A stretch of 64,000 bases of DNA from Acuticoccus sediminis (GTDB taxonomy: Bacteria > Pseudomonadota > Alphaproteobacteria > Rhizobiales > Amorphaceae). The position numbers were made by a program, and so were the translations under genes. The notes under the pieces are model-generated. The model had not been told where the DNA came from. It saw only the letters and a program-made list of their open reading frames with translations, and ran no database searches. Location: the NCBI RefSeq assembly GCF_003258595.1, contig NZ_QHHQ01000001.1:1798001-1862000 (forward strand), given 5' to 3'. How positions within the stretch are numbered: position 1 is the stretch's first letter; each line of letters starts with the position of its first letter. Below, piece after piece: positions 45,701 to 54,668 of the stretch.

Positions 45701-46797
45701 AGGGGCTCGCGAATGAGGCGGAGCGGTTCGACTGGCTGCGCCTCATCCGCTCGGAGAACGTCGGCCCCGAGACCTTCCACACCCTGATCCGCCGCTTCGG
45801 CACCGCCCGCGCCGCGCTCGACGCGCTGCCGGACCTCGCGGCGGCCGGCGGCGGACGGCGCCCCATCGCGGTCGCCGAGCCCGGACGTGTCGAGCGCGAG
45901 CTCGCCGCGGCGGAGCGCATCGGGGCGCACTTCGTCTACTACGGCACGGCTGCCTATCCGGCGCTCCTCTACGAGATCGGCGGTCCGCCGCCGGTCCTCG
46001 CCGTGCGCGGCGACACGTCGATCGCGAGCCGGCCGGCGATCGCGGTGGTCGGCTCGCGGCAGGCCTCCGCAGCCGGGCGCACCATCGCGCGGACATGGTC
46101 CGAGGCGTTCGGGGCGGACGGGTGGGCGGTCGTCTCGGGCCTGGCGCTGGGGATCGACGCCGAGGCGCACCGCGCGGCGCTCGCCACCGGCACGGTCGCG
46201 GTGGTGGCCGGCGGCGTCGACCGGCCGAGCCCCGAGGCCAACGTCGACCTGTGCGACCGGATCGCCGAGGAGGGCGCCGTCGTTTCGGAGATGCCGCTCG
46301 GCACCGAGCCGTTCTCACGGCTCTTCGTCCGGCGCAACCGCCTGATTGCCGGCCTGTCGCGGGGCGTCGTCGTGGTCGAGGCGGCGGCCCGGTCCGGCGC
46401 GCTCTACACCGCCGATTTCGCGGCCACAGCGGGGCGCGAGGTGTTCGCCGTGCCCGGTTCGCCGCTCGATCCGCGCGCGGCCGGGTGCCTGAAGCTCCTC
46501 AAGGAGGGCGCGACGCTCGCCACCGAGGCCCGCGACGTGCTGGTCCAGCTCAGCGCCATGGATGCGCCGATGCTGCCGGGGTTCTCCGAGGATGAGCCGC
46601 TCCCCGAGGACGCCCCCGCCGGAGCCGTCGGAGAGGTGCACGCCGCGCTGTCGCTGACGCCGGTCTCGGTCGACACGCTGGTGCGCCTGACGCGGCTGCC
46701 GACCGCGACGGTGATCGCGACTCTGGTGGAGCTGGAGCTTGCCGGGCACGCCGAGCGCGAGCCCAACGGCATGGTCCGCGCCGCGGTGCCGGGCTGA
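45697..46797 (+). CDS. dprA: DNA-processing protein DprA
   Basis: 366 residues. The Rossmann core has [80 protein letters not shown] and [20 protein letters not shown], all DprA signatures for single-stranded DNA binding and RecA loading in transformation. The N-terminus has a SAM-like helical domain, and the last 60 residues form a winged helix ([20 protein letters not shown]). Coupled to plsY by an ATGA overlap. topA, often downstream in relatives, is replaced here by a converging unrelated gene. Confidence 0.95.
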   Translation: MKGLANEAERFDWLRLIRSENVGPETFHTLIRRFGTARAALDALPDLAAAGGGRRPIAVAEPGRVERELAAAERIGAHFVYYGTAAYPALLYEIGGPPPVLAVRGDTSIASRPAIAVVGSRQASAAGRTIARTWSEAFGADGWAVVSGLALGIDAEAHRAALATGTVAVVAGGVDRPSPEANVDLCDRIAEEGAVVSEMPLGTEPFSRLFVRRNRLIAGLSRGVVVVEAAARSGALYTADFAATAGREVFAVPGSPLDPRAAGCLKLLKEGATLATEARDVLVQLSAMDAPMLPGFSEDEPLPEDAPAGAVGEVHAALSLTPVSVDTLVRLTRLPTATVIATLVELELAGHAEREPNGMVRAAVPG

Positions 46798-46806
46798 GGC
46801 GAGGCG

Positions 46807-47946
46807 CTAGAGGAGCGGCGGAGCGGTCGGTGTCGCGACGGTCGGCGTCGTGCTGTGGCGCAGATGGTCGAGCACCGCCCCGGTGATGTCCCTGACGCCG
46901 GCCGACCCGCCGTGCTCGCAAGTGCGCAGGCCGTCGTCGGCGAAGGCGCTGTCCACCGCCCGGCCAATCAGCACCGCGGCCTCGACGCTCGCCGGCAGGT
47001 CGTGCCGGTGGCCGAGCCAGTCCAGCATCATCGCGGCGGAGAGGATTGCGGCGGTCGGGTTGGCGCGTCCGGTGTCCATGATCTCTGCGGCGGCGCCGTG
47101 GGCGGGCTGGAAGGCGGCGTGAACGTCGCCGACGCAGGCGGTCGGCGCGAACCAGAGGCCGCCGACGAGCCCGGCCGCGAGGTTGGCGAGAACACCGCCG
47201 AAGGGCGCCTCGGTCAGCACCACATCGAGGAGCCATGGCTTGCCGACGAAGGCGGGCATGCCGGCGTCGACGTCCATCGGCACCGCCGCGACCGCCGGGT
47301 AGGCGTTGGCGACCTCGCCGAGCGCCTCCCGAAGCGGGCCGGCACCGGGCGCGTCCATCAGGGTCACGGTGGGCTTGCGTCCGGCCTTGCGGCGCCGGAG
47401 TGCGGTCTCCAGCGCGAAACGGCTGATGCGCTCGCCGCAGGTCCGGGTCCGTCCCTCGCCGGCGGGACCCCCGCCGACGCCGGGATTGTCGCTGGGTGAA
47501 GGGTCGTCGACAGGCGCGTAGACGATCGCGCAATCGATCCGCGCCGCGTCAGCGCTGCCGAGCGGTGTGGGGACGCCGGGGATGGCCCGGACGGGCCGCA
47601 GATCGGCGTAGAGATCGAGCGTCGAGCACAGGTCGAGCCGTGGCGCGACCGCCGGCCCGTGGAACTCCGGCACATCGCCCACCCGGCAATGACCGCAGCG
47701 CGGATCCTGCAGGCCCATGGGGCCGAGCAGTATGGCATCGGCCGCCTCGCAGGCGCGCCACGTGGTGTCGGGGAGGGCGGTCCCGGTCTGGTGCAGCAGC
47801 GTCTCTCCGGCCGGGTGGGTGCGGGTCCGCAGCGTCGGGCCTCCGGTCGCCTGGAGGGCCGCTTCGGCGATGGCGAGCGCGGGCGGCGTGATCTCGGCGC
47901 CGACGCCGTCACCGGGGAGCACGGCGATGTCGAACGATGCTCGCAT
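46807..47946 (-). CDS. Divergent isopropylmalate/isocitrate dehydrogenase-fold protein
   Basis: 379 residues. The beta-decarboxylating dehydrogenase fold is clear from LPGDGVGAEITPPALAIAEA, LDLYADLRPVRAIPGV, LAAGLVGGLWFAPTACVGD and QPAHGAAAEIMDTGRANPTA. Key catalytic segments are lost, however: the RELTGGxY substrate loop reads YAPVDDPSPSDNPGVGG, and the GDILSD metal site reads GGVLANL with both Asp gone. The rest of the fold and the NAD-binding HGxAxDIxG-like motif (HGAAAEIMDTG) remain. It is either a member of an unstudied subgroup with different chemistry or an inactive paralogue. It converges with dprA. Confidence 0.8.
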   Translation of the reverse strand: MRASFDIAVLPGDGVGAEITPPALAIAEAALQATGGPTLRTRTHPAGETLLHQTGTALPDTTWRACEAADAILLGPMGLQDPRCGHCRVGDVPEFHGPAVAPRLDLCSTLDLYADLRPVRAIPGVPTPLGSADAARIDCAIVYAPVDDPSPSDNPGVGGGPAGEGRTRTCGERISRFALETALRRRKAGRKPTVTLMDAPGAGPLREALGEVANAYPAVAAVPMDVDAGMPAFVGKPWLLDVVLTEAPFGGVLANLAAGLVGGLWFAPTACVGDVHAAFQPAHGAAAEIMDTGRANPTAAILSAAMMLDWLGHRHDLPASVEAAVLIGRAVDSAFADDGLRTCEHGGSAGVRDITGAVLDHLRHSTTPTVATPTAPPLL

Positions 47947-48085
47947 AGGACCCCAACGTCGCTCGCCGGCCGCCGGGGCCTCGTCGCCGGCGACCGGGTC
48001 GAAGCACCGATCGTGGACCTCGGGCGTCGCCGTTGCAACGTGTCGTTTCGTGGGGGACGGCGCCGTCCCCGCCCGGAGCCTGCCG

Positions 48086-48367
48086 TCAGTACGTGGCCGG
48101 CTTGTGGGTGCAGACGGTGGTGATCTGGTAGGTCCAGCGCTGGAGGCGTTGGCTCCAGACCCGGATCTTCTTTTCCGTGCACTGCTTGGTGACGATCAGC
48201 GGGCGGGGCATGGGGCCGCCGTGGATGACGATCGCGCCGTGCCGTCCGAGGGAGGTGCCGTCGGCGGCCTTCGGCACGAAGACGCGCGGCCCGGCGCAGA
48301 CCTCGGGCGCCACCATGACCAGACCGATCCCGAACGCGGCGGTGAGGATCGTGGACTTGAAGATCAT
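48086..48367 (-). CDS. Small secreted hypothetical protein
   Basis: 93 residues. A signal peptide (MIFKSTILTAAFGIGLVMVAPEVCA) precedes a 68-residue mature part with two Cys residues (KQCTEKK and TTVCTHK) that could form a disulfide, and several aromatic/basic residues (RVWSQRLQRWTYQI). No family recognised. It lies in a small gap of otherwise empty sequence between the dehydrogenase-like gene and the alpha/beta hydrolase. A ribosome-binding site AGAGAA lies upstream. Expression is plausible but unproven. Confidence 0.6.
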   Translation of the reverse strand: MIFKSTILTAAFGIGLVMVAPEVCAGPRVFVPKAADGTSLGRHGAIVIHGGPMPRPLIVTKQCTEKKIRVWSQRLQRWTYQITTVCTHKPATY

Positions 48368-48542
48368 GGTTCTCTCCAGCGTGGGCCCCGGCCGGTCCGG
48401 TCCGGCGACGCACTGGAGATGGGCGGCGGGTCAGGCGGAGAGTGTGTCGGAAGGCACACCCCGGCTGCCTGTGAGGGGTGTCGGACACGGGGTGTGACGG
48501 GGGCGCCTTTCCGGCCCGGCGGAACGGTCCCGGGTGGGCGGC

Positions 48543-49337
48543 TCAGGCGAGGATGTTCTGCACCAGGTGGGACAGGACGCTGCCGGGGTCGGCGAGCTCG
48601 GCGACGATGCTCGAGTGGTGGTGGTTGTCCATGAACTCGATCGTCGCCTCCCCGCCGGATTCGATGACCGCTTCGTACATGCGGGCGGACTGCCGGCGGA
48701 ACTCCACCGTCTCGCTCGCCCCGGTCCGCAGGTGGAGCGGGCAGTCGAGGGTGTCGGCGCGGTGGAGCGGAGAGAACTCCTGGACCTCGCTCGGGGTCAG
48801 GCACAGCTCGGCCTGGATGAAGGCATAACGGAGCGGGTCGAGGTCGAAGATGCCGCTGATCGCGATCACCGCGTCCGGAGGCCGGGTCATGCGAAGGGCG
48901 GCCTCGACGGCGAGATGCGCTCCGGCCGAGTGGCCGACCACCACCACGGTATCGCTGCGCTGCAAGGCGACTTCGCAGCCCCGGACGACATCGTCGATGA
49001 CGTCGGCCATCCGCGTCTCGGGCATCAGGCGATAGTCGACGTTGAAGAAGGACGCGTTGCTCGCCGCCGCCGTCTCCGCGACGAAGACGAAGTTGTCCGC
49101 CGAGAAGCGCCGCCAGTAGCCGCCATGAACAAAGACGAGCGCATGCGTATTGCGGCCAAGTTTGGTATGCCAAACCGCCTGCAAATCTTCGGGGCCGGTA
49201 GAAATCCGCTCCGGCCGGCCGAGGGCGTCGGCCAGCGCCGACAGCGCTTCATGCCGGTCCTGCCAGGCGGCAAAATCGGGAACTGTCACGGCATTTTCGA
49301 GCTGGGAGTTCCAGAACCGCTCCGTCTCGCGCCGCAT
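48543..49337 (-). CDS. Alpha/beta hydrolase, arylformamidase-like
   Basis: 264 residues from ATG 49337, seven bases after GGAGGGG. HALVFVHGGYWRRFSADNFV carries the HGG-x-W oxyanion motif and VVVVGHSAGAHLAVEAALRM the nucleophile elbow (Ser in GHSAG); a His near the C-terminus (NHHHSSIV) is the likely third triad member. HGGYWR is typical of kynurenine-formamidase-like and carbamate-esterase-like members. The 100-residue open frame upstream of the chosen start is not protein-like. A palindrome ATCACG-TGTT-CGTGAT lies about 130 bp upstream. Confidence 0.9.
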   Translation of the reverse strand: MRRETERFWNSQLENAVTVPDFAAWQDRHEALSALADALGRPERISTGPEDLQAVWHTKLGRNTHALVFVHGGYWRRFSADNFVFVAETAAASNASFFNVDYRLMPETRMADVIDDVVRGCEVALQRSDTVVVVGHSAGAHLAVEAALRMTRPPDAVIAISGIFDLDPLRYAFIQAELCLTPSEVQEFSPLHRADTLDCPLHLRTGASETVEFRRQSARMYEAVIESGGEATIEFMDNHHHSSIVAELADPGSVLSHLVQNILA

Positions 49338-49658
49338 CGCTCCCCTCCTTCGTCCCGGGTCAGGAGATAAGTTCTGCCCCAATCCCCAAACATTAGAAGT
49401 GTTATAAGTGATAAGGTTCCGTATCAATTCTGCAAAATGCTCCAAACTTGTCGAGATTCATCGGGGATCACGTGTTCGTGATTGATAAACCGGGCAGTTG
49501 TTTAAATGAAATCGAAGTTGTCGTGGGTGTTCGCAACATTGCATTATCTGCTCATGCGGCGCGCCGCAGCGACACATCACCGGCACATCCATGGTTTTGA
49601 CACACAAAGGATATGCGGAACGGCCGGACAATCTTTGGATATTTGTTCGCGACCAATG
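49338..49658. other. AT-rich intergenic region upstream of the alpha/beta hydrolase
   Basis: Clearly lower GC than its neighbours. It contains ATCACG-TGTT-CGTGAT (49467-49482) and the perfect 14-bp palindrome TGCGGCGCGCCGCA (49555-49568). A 22-codon frame MVLTHKGYAERPDNLWIFVR (then DQ) runs at 49591-49659 on the plus strand into the terminator at 49659, without a ribosome-binding site; I do not call it a gene. The region probably holds the hydrolase promoter and may hold a regulator site or a small transcript. Confidence 0.5.
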
Positions 49659-49689
49659 AAAAAGGCCACCCGAAGCGGGTGACCTTTTT
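49659..49689 (-). terminator. Bidirectional terminator of the protease operon
   Basis: AAAAAGG...CCTTTTT with inner ACCCG/CGGGT pairs (13 pairs, one mismatch) and a short AAG loop. T runs on both strands allow function in both directions; on the minus strand it ends the operon of genes at 49752-53904. Confidence 0.85.
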
Positions 49690-49751
49690 CCGATCGCGCG
49701 GCCGGACCAGTCCTAAAGTGCCGGTCCGGCGATCTCTGCGGGGCGGGCGTG

Positions 49752-51608
49752 TCAGCGGGCGAGCAGGCCGCCCACGACGCCGCCGACCACCGCACCGGCG
49801 AACGCGGCCGCGCCCGGACTGATGGTCTCCTGGTGGACCGGGCGGCGGCTCACCACGCGCGGCGGACGCGGCTCGGTCGTCCTCGCGGTCGTCGTGCGCC
49901 GGGTGCTGGAGCTGCTGCGCGAGGTCGCGGTGCGCCTCGTGCTCGTGGTGCGCTTCGAGGTTGAGGCGCTGCGCGAGACGGAGCGGGTCTGCGTGGCACG
50001 GCTCGACGTGGCCGCCGGCGGCGGTGTCCGGGTGACGGTCCGCAGTTCAGGGAGCGGCTTCTCCTCGAGCTCGTCGGCCGTGTCGACCGTCAGGATCTCG
50101 AGCTGGAGCGCGTTGAGGTAACCCGTTGCCGGGAGCGCCTTCGCCTCCTGGAACCCGGCGATGCCGCCGCGCGTCTTCGGGCCGAAGAGGCCGTCGGGAT
50201 AGCCGACGTCGTAGCCCGCGAGGTTGAGGCGATGCTGCACCTCGCGCGCCTTCTCGCGGTCCATCAGCAGGGCCTGCTCCGTCTCCGCGGTCGCCGGGGC
50301 GGCCTTCACCGCGGCGGTGACCTTCAGCGTCAGCGGTCCGGTCTCGAACGTCGGCGGAGCGGCCGGGGCCGCGAGGCTCGGCGCGGCGCCGATCGACGGG
50401 CCGAGGCCGACCGGCGGCACGGATGGCGGCGTCGTCGCGGCGACCTGACGCTCCAGCTCACCGATGCGGCTCTTCGCCAGCGGCGCGAAGAGGCCGTTGG
50501 GGAAGGTGATCAGGTAGTTGTTGTAGTCCGCCACGCGGCCGCTCTTCTCGGCGTACTTCCAGAGCAGCTCCTGCGCCTCGAGGCTGACGGTGCGGGTGTC
50601 CTGCACGGCCGGGGGCGGCGAGGCGGGGGGCGTCGACGTGGCGCGCGCGGTGACGCCGCCGACGCCCGACGGGACCGAGCGGTCGGCACCGCCCGTCGTC
50701 GACGGGGCCGGCTCGAGGGAGGCTTCGGTCGCCGCCGGCCGCGGCGTCAGGATCGGCGGGACGGAGGGCGCGACGGCGGCGGTCTCGAACGTCGGCGGCG
50801 TGGCCGGCGCGGGATCGGCGGCGGGGTGCAGGAAGACGCGGCCGGTCAGCGAGGTGTTCAGCCACGGGCGCTGCTGCTCGCGGGTCATCTCCAGCACGTC
50901 GCCGGTGACGAGGGACATGGCGCTGGTGATGTCGAGGTCCGGAGTGCCGATGTGGCGCAGCAGCGCGGTCGTGAAGGGCGAGTGCTCGCCGCTGCCGTCC
51001 TGCGCCACCTGGCCCGGGCTCGTCGCGAACGCGATGGCGATGCCCTTGCCCGCCGTGGCGGCGGACATGTTGGCGAGGCCGCGCCCGGTCGCGATCGAGC
51101 GGGTCGACGTGCTCGACAGCGCCTTCGGGTCGTTCAGCGGGTTGTCGCGGCAGGCGTCGAGGAAGACGATGTTCACGCCGTCCGAATACTGCATCTGGTT
51201 GGTGATGAGGTCGGCGCGCACGGCCTCGAGGTCGAGGTAGCTCGCGTCACGGAACTTGGCATCGATGGGGATGAGGTAGTTGCTCCCCGCGTGCGCGACG
51301 CCGTGGCCGGCGTAGAAGAACACGCTGAGGTCCGCCTCGCCCACCTCGCGGGCGAAGCTGAGGAGGGTCCGGTTCATCTGCGCGAAATCGACGTCGTAGC
51401 CCTCGACGACGGTGAAGCCGAGCTCGCGGAGCTTGTCCGCCATCGCCCTGGCGTCGGCGACCGGGTTCTTCAGCGACGGCGCGTGCTGGTAGGCGCCGTT
51501 GCCGATCACCAGGGCGACGCGACGCTCGGTGTAGGCCTCCGCCGGGACCGTCGCGATGACGGTCGCCGCGGCGATGACGGCGGTGAACAATCGGACCAGC
51601 TGTCTCAT
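49752..51608 (-). CDS. Exported caspase-like (peptidase C14) protein with peptidoglycan-binding domain
   Basis: 618 residues. Signal peptide at 1-25. A p20-type caspase domain follows (residues 30-260): catalytic His102 in FFYAGHGVAHAGSNYLIPID and Cys153 in VFLDACRDNPLNDP. Then a Pro/Thr/Ala linker, a short helical repeat-like segment (WKYAEKSGRVADYNNYLITF, 380-410), a second linker, a peptidoglycan-binding domain (REVQHRLNLAGYDVGYPDGL...TRGGIAGFQE, 475-515) and a Ser/Thr/Arg-rich tail ending in a Gly-zipper helix (GAAAFAGAVVGGVVGGLLAR). Last gene of a three-gene operon with an OmpA and a papain-like protease gene. GGGGGAAT precedes ATG 51608. Confidence 0.93.
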   Translation of the reverse strand: MRQLVRLFTAVIAAATVIATVPAEAYTERRVALVIGNGAYQHAPSLKNPVADARAMADKLRELGFTVVEGYDVDFAQMNRTLLSFAREVGEADLSVFFYAGHGVAHAGSNYLIPIDAKFRDASYLDLEAVRADLITNQMQYSDGVNIVFLDACRDNPLNDPKALSSTSTRSIATGRGLANMSAATAGKGIAIAFATSPGQVAQDGSGEHSPFTTALLRHIGTPDLDITSAMSLVTGDVLEMTREQQRPWLNTSLTGRVFLHPAADPAPATPPTFETAAVAPSVPPILTPRPAATEASLEPAPSTTGGADRSVPSGVGGVTARATSTPPASPPPAVQDTRTVSLEAQELLWKYAEKSGRVADYNNYLITFPNGLFAPLAKSRIGELERQVAATTPPSVPPVGLGPSIGAAPSLAAPAAPPTFETGPLTLKVTAAVKAAPATAETEQALLMDREKAREVQHRLNLAGYDVGYPDGLFGPKTRGGIAGFQEAKALPATGYLNALQLEILTVDTADELEEKPLPELRTVTRTPPPAATSSRATQTRSVSRSASTSKRTTSTRRTATSRSSSSTRRTTTARTTEPRPPRVVSRRPVHQETISPGAAAFAGAVVGGVVGGLLAR

Positions 51609-51630
51609 CACATTCCCCCTCGAAACGGCT

Positions 51631-52215
51631 TTAAGAAAGTGGCTGAAGGTTCACGATCTCGACGCGCCGGTTCGCGGCGCCCTCGGGATCGCTGGGATCG
51701 GCGAGGCGCGTGGCCCCGTAGCCGATGGAAATCATTCGCTCGCTCTCGATGCCGTAGAAGGCGTGGAGGTGCTCCACCACCGTGTCGGCGCGGCGCACGG
51801 AGAGCGCCTGGTTGTATTCGTCGGTGCCGCGGGAGTCGGTGTGACCGGCGATGTGGAACGTCATCGTCTTCAGCCGCGGGTCGCCGAGCGCCTGGCCGAG
51901 CGCGCGCAGGGCCAGCATCCCGTCGTTGGTGAGGCGGTGCGAGTCGTACTCGAAGCTGATCGTCAGCGAGATCGACGGCAGGCCGTGGTCGGCGGGCAGC
52001 GTCCGGGGCAGCTCGCCGGTGATCTTGATGCCGCGCGTCTTCGTCGAGGCGGTGGGCTTCGGGCTCAGCGCCGCGATGATCTCCTCGGGCGGGACGATGC
52101 GGCTCGTCTCGTCCTGCCCGCCCGCCGTCGCCGGTCCGGCGAGGAGTGATGTCATGGCCGCGACCGCGAACGCGTGGGTCAGCCGGCGGTGTAAGGTTCG
52201 GTGACTTTGCGTCAT
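51631..52215 (-). CDS. OmpA-family peptidoglycan-anchoring protein
   Basis: 194 residues. Signal peptide at 1-31 (ending LLAGPATAGG) and a C-terminal OmpA domain: SFEYDSHRLTNDGMLALRAL, then FHIAGHTDSRGTDEYNQALS with the conserved Asp of TDSRG and Arg in SVRRADTVVEHL that bind diaminopimelate, ending GYGATRLADPSDPEGAANRR. No beta-barrel is present, so this is a periplasmic anchor. The middle gene of the operon: 3 bp after the papain-like gene and about 20 bp before the caspase-like gene, so its expression is tied to both proteases. Confidence 0.93.
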   Translation of the reverse strand: MTQSHRTLHRRLTHAFAVAAMTSLLAGPATAGGQDETSRIVPPEEIIAALSPKPTASTKTRGIKITGELPRTLPADHGLPSISLTISFEYDSHRLTNDGMLALRALGQALGDPRLKTMTFHIAGHTDSRGTDEYNQALSVRRADTVVEHLHAFYGIESERMISIGYGATRLADPSDPEGAANRRVEIVNLQPLS

Positions 52216-52218
52216 GGC

Positions 52219-53904
52219 TCAAGATCCTGACGTAATGGCGATATGGAGGACGGCCGCGCTCACCTCCCGGGCGAGCGCGTCGGGATCAGGGTTGTCGTTG
52301 AGACCTGCGCGCAGCAGCGACAGGTAGAACCGGTCGTCGGCGATCTGCGGCGCGTTGCGCGTGGCAAGGCCCGGCATGACGAACTGCCCGTCGCCGTTCT
52401 CAAGATCCTCGAGCTGGAAGATCGGGCTCTTTGCGGCGATCACGATGACCGCCTCGTCGCCGGTGGGCAGCGCCGCCTCGTAGCTCTGCCGGCCCTCGCG
52501 GCCGTCGCCGTAGAGGAGGCGCGTGCCCGGCGCCACCTGCTGGCGCAGCGGCCCGCCGCGCGGGGCGAGGTTCGTCACGTTGCCCTGGTTGTCGAGGTAG
52601 GCGACGTAGAGGAAGGCCGGGAAATCGGGCGAGACGACCTCGAAGGCGAGCGAGTCGCCGACGGCCACCTTCTCCAGTCCCGAGAGCAGCCGCACCGTCG
52701 GCCGCGAATGGGCCTGGAGCGGCGCGTCCAGCGTCTTCAGCGCCTCGCAGACGGGGTAGGGGCGGATGCGGATGCCGGCGATCTGAGCCGTCGTGATGCC
52801 GGAGCGGGCGGCATTCGCGGTGATCTCCGACATCTCCTCGGCGCTGGCGACGAAGCCGCCGTAGCGGGGCGAGCCGTCGACCTCGCCGGTGGTGTAGACG
52901 TGGCTGCACGGCGCGAGGCGGACACCGGCGATCTCCGACACCGTGGACGTGATCCGCCGGTCCATCTGGACGCCCGGCGTCGGCCGCGGCGGCTTGAAGG
53001 ACGTGATCATCACCGAGGCGTCGACGAGGTCGCGCTCGAGCGCGCTGTAGGCGATCCAGCCGTATCCGTCGCCGGCCCAGGCCTCGCCCCAGGAGTTCTG
53101 GATGAGGTAGGCCTTGCGGTGCTCGTCGTAGCCGACGATCACCACGGTGTGGTTGTCGATGAAGCCGCTGTTGGGGTCGAGCGAGCCGTAATAGATCTCG
53201 CCTTCGCGCAGGTCCGACAGCGTGGTCGGCCGCTCGCCGGTGCGCCCCAGCATGCCGAACAGGCGGAAGGTTGCGACCACCGGGTGCCCCTGCGCCAGCT
53301 TCTGCTTGATCGTGTCGTGGGTGCGCTGGGAGACCGGGCCGTCGGACGGGTGCCACACCATCTCGGCCGAGATGATGCCCAGCGACGGGTCGACCGGACC
53401 CTTGAAGGTTTCCGCGCTCGGCTGGCAGATCGCGTTGTTGGGCACCGCGACGCCGTTGACGAGGCCGTGGCCCATCTCGCTGTAGGCGGCGGCGATCGTC
53501 GCGCCGGCGTCCTTGCAGGGAACGTCCGTCTCGCGGATGCGGCCGTGGAGGTAGGCGGCGCTCGGCGTGTAGGCGACGGTGCCGGGCTCGACGCGGTTCT
53601 CCAGCGCGGAATAGTAGCCCCGCACGGCGTAGGCCGTGGCGTAGGCGACGCACGAGCCCGCCTCCTGTTCGAGCGGCGGCGGCATCTTCGGCGAAAGGTC
53701 GATCGCGTCGGGGATGTAGGCACGGGTCAGGGAGGCGCGGCCGAACGCGGCGACGTCCGCCGCCGACATCGGCTTCGCGCCGTAGAGCCCAATGGTACGA
53801 TCTTGGTCGAACGCAACGGCCGGGCTGCAAAGCGCAGTGCATGCGGCCAGCACGAAGACGCCGTACCTAAATCCAAAGTTATTTACCCTTGCCCGATATT
53901 TCAT
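52219..53904 (-). CDS. Exported papain-like (C1) protease with DUF4384-like domain
   Basis: 561 residues from ATG 53904 (GTG 53916 also possible). Signal peptide up to ~residue 31. Papain-like core: Gln80 and Cys85 (EQEAGSCVAYATAYAVRGYY), His252 (IDNHTVVIVGYDE) and Asn270 with WGEAWAGDGYGWI (NSWG motif), all three catalytic positions present. A basic linker leads to a beta-rich domain near 420-510 (VGDSLAFEVVSPDFPAFLYV, then NVTNLAPRGG) that fits DUF4384, a module often found with caspase-like proteins. First gene of the operon. Weak ribosome-binding site. Confidence 0.92.
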   Translation of the reverse strand: MKYRARVNNFGFRYGVFVLAACTALCSPAVAFDQDRTIGLYGAKPMSAADVAAFGRASLTRAYIPDAIDLSPKMPPPLEQEAGSCVAYATAYAVRGYYSALENRVEPGTVAYTPSAAYLHGRIRETDVPCKDAGATIAAAYSEMGHGLVNGVAVPNNAICQPSAETFKGPVDPSLGIISAEMVWHPSDGPVSQRTHDTIKQKLAQGHPVVATFRLFGMLGRTGERPTTLSDLREGEIYYGSLDPNSGFIDNHTVVIVGYDEHRKAYLIQNSWGEAWAGDGYGWIAYSALERDLVDASVMITSFKPPRPTPGVQMDRRITSTVSEIAGVRLAPCSHVYTTGEVDGSPRYGGFVASAEEMSEITANAARSGITTAQIAGIRIRPYPVCEALKTLDAPLQAHSRPTVRLLSGLEKVAVGDSLAFEVVSPDFPAFLYVAYLDNQGNVTNLAPRGGPLRQQVAPGTRLLYGDGREGRQSYEAALPTGDEAVIVIAAKSPIFQLEDLENGDGQFVMPGLATRNAPQIADDRFYLSLLRAGLNDNPDPDALAREVSAAVLHIAITSGS

Positions 53905-54159
53905 TTGCGAACCCACGGCTCGTTATATTCGCAAACCCGATGTGGGTGCCGGGGAGAGATCTTAAATGTCTGGCAACCTATCCTTACCCTCGGCAGGCCA
54001 TTAAAGCGACCGTCCTGTGACCGAGGTCACGTCCAAATGATCATTCGTGCTGGCCCGGCGCCGCACGGAACCGGCCCGCGGCCCGGCTTTGCCGCCAGAA
54101 TGGCTGAGGGCAGGGCCGTCGGCAGCGAACATCGAGGCAGGCGAGGCGCGCAGACGAAA
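53905..54159. other. Promoter region of the protease operon
   Basis: Contains AT-rich segments just upstream of the C1 protease gene, with a TATAAC-like -10 on the minus strand about 25 bp before GTG 53916. A clear -35 cannot be fixed. No gene is visible on either strand. Confidence 0.4.
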
Positions 54160-54187
54160 AAACGGACGCCACGGGGGGCGTCCGTTT
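54160..54187 (-). terminator. Terminator after DUF1244 gene
   Basis: AAACGGACGCC/GGCGTCCGTTT, eleven perfect pairs around a 6-base loop. On the minus strand it is followed by a run of T, about 80 bp after the DUF1244 stop. Confidence 0.85.
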
Positions 54188-54269
54188 GCATGGGTCCGAA
54201 GGCCGGGACGGTCAGTCCGGCGGCCGGGACGACCAGTAGTGGCCCGTCACGCTCGCTGGCCCATGGCGC

Positions 54270-54563
54270 TCAGTGGTGGGGCGTCGCCTCGAAGGAGGCC
54301 TTCTGCGTGTCGCTCGCCTCCGTCTGGTACTTCGACTTCCACTCCTCGTAGGGCATGCCGTAGACGATCTCGCGCGCCTCCTCCTTGTCGACGGTGAGGC
54401 CGCGGGCGTCCGCCTCCTCGGCGTACCAGCGCGAGAGGCAGTTGCGGCAGAAGCCGGCAAGGTTCATCAGGTCGATGTTCTGCACGTCCGTGCGCGCCCG
54501 CAGATGGTTGACGAGGCGCCGGAAGGCGGCCGCCTCAAGCTCTGTTCGTTCGGCATCGGTCAT
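54270..54563 (-). CDS. DUF1244 protein
   Basis: 97 residues. TELEAAAFRRLVNHLRARTD, VQNIDLMNLAGFCRNCLSRW and YAEEADARGLTVDKEEAREI with YGMPYEEWK match DUF1244 (SMc04008-like), a small alphaproteobacterial and gammaproteobacterial family of unknown function, with a conserved FCRNCL Cys pair that may bind metal. ATG 54563 has GGAGC nine bases upstream. Single-gene unit between two minus-strand terminators. No partner is evident. Confidence 0.93.
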   Translation of the reverse strand: MTDAERTELEAAAFRRLVNHLRARTDVQNIDLMNLAGFCRNCLSRWYAEEADARGLTVDKEEAREIVYGMPYEEWKSKYQTEASDTQKASFEATPHH

Positions 54564-54619
54564 GGGTGCAAGCTCCGCTTCTTCGACACCCCATAGGTGG
54601 CGCACAATGGCGCCACGAA

Positions 54620-54643
54620 AAAGGGGCACCGAGGCGCCCCTTT
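54620..54643 (-). terminator. Terminator after glycerophosphodiesterase gene
   Basis: AAAGGGGC/GCCCCTTT, eight perfect pairs, followed by a T run on the minus strand, 26 bp past the gene's stop. Confidence 0.8.
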
Positions 54644-54668
54644 CCCGCAACGTCTTCGCGGGGCCCGC

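Noticed and set aside
49591..49659. 22-codon frame
   Set aside because: No ribosome-binding site, and overlap with the terminator; kept only as a note.
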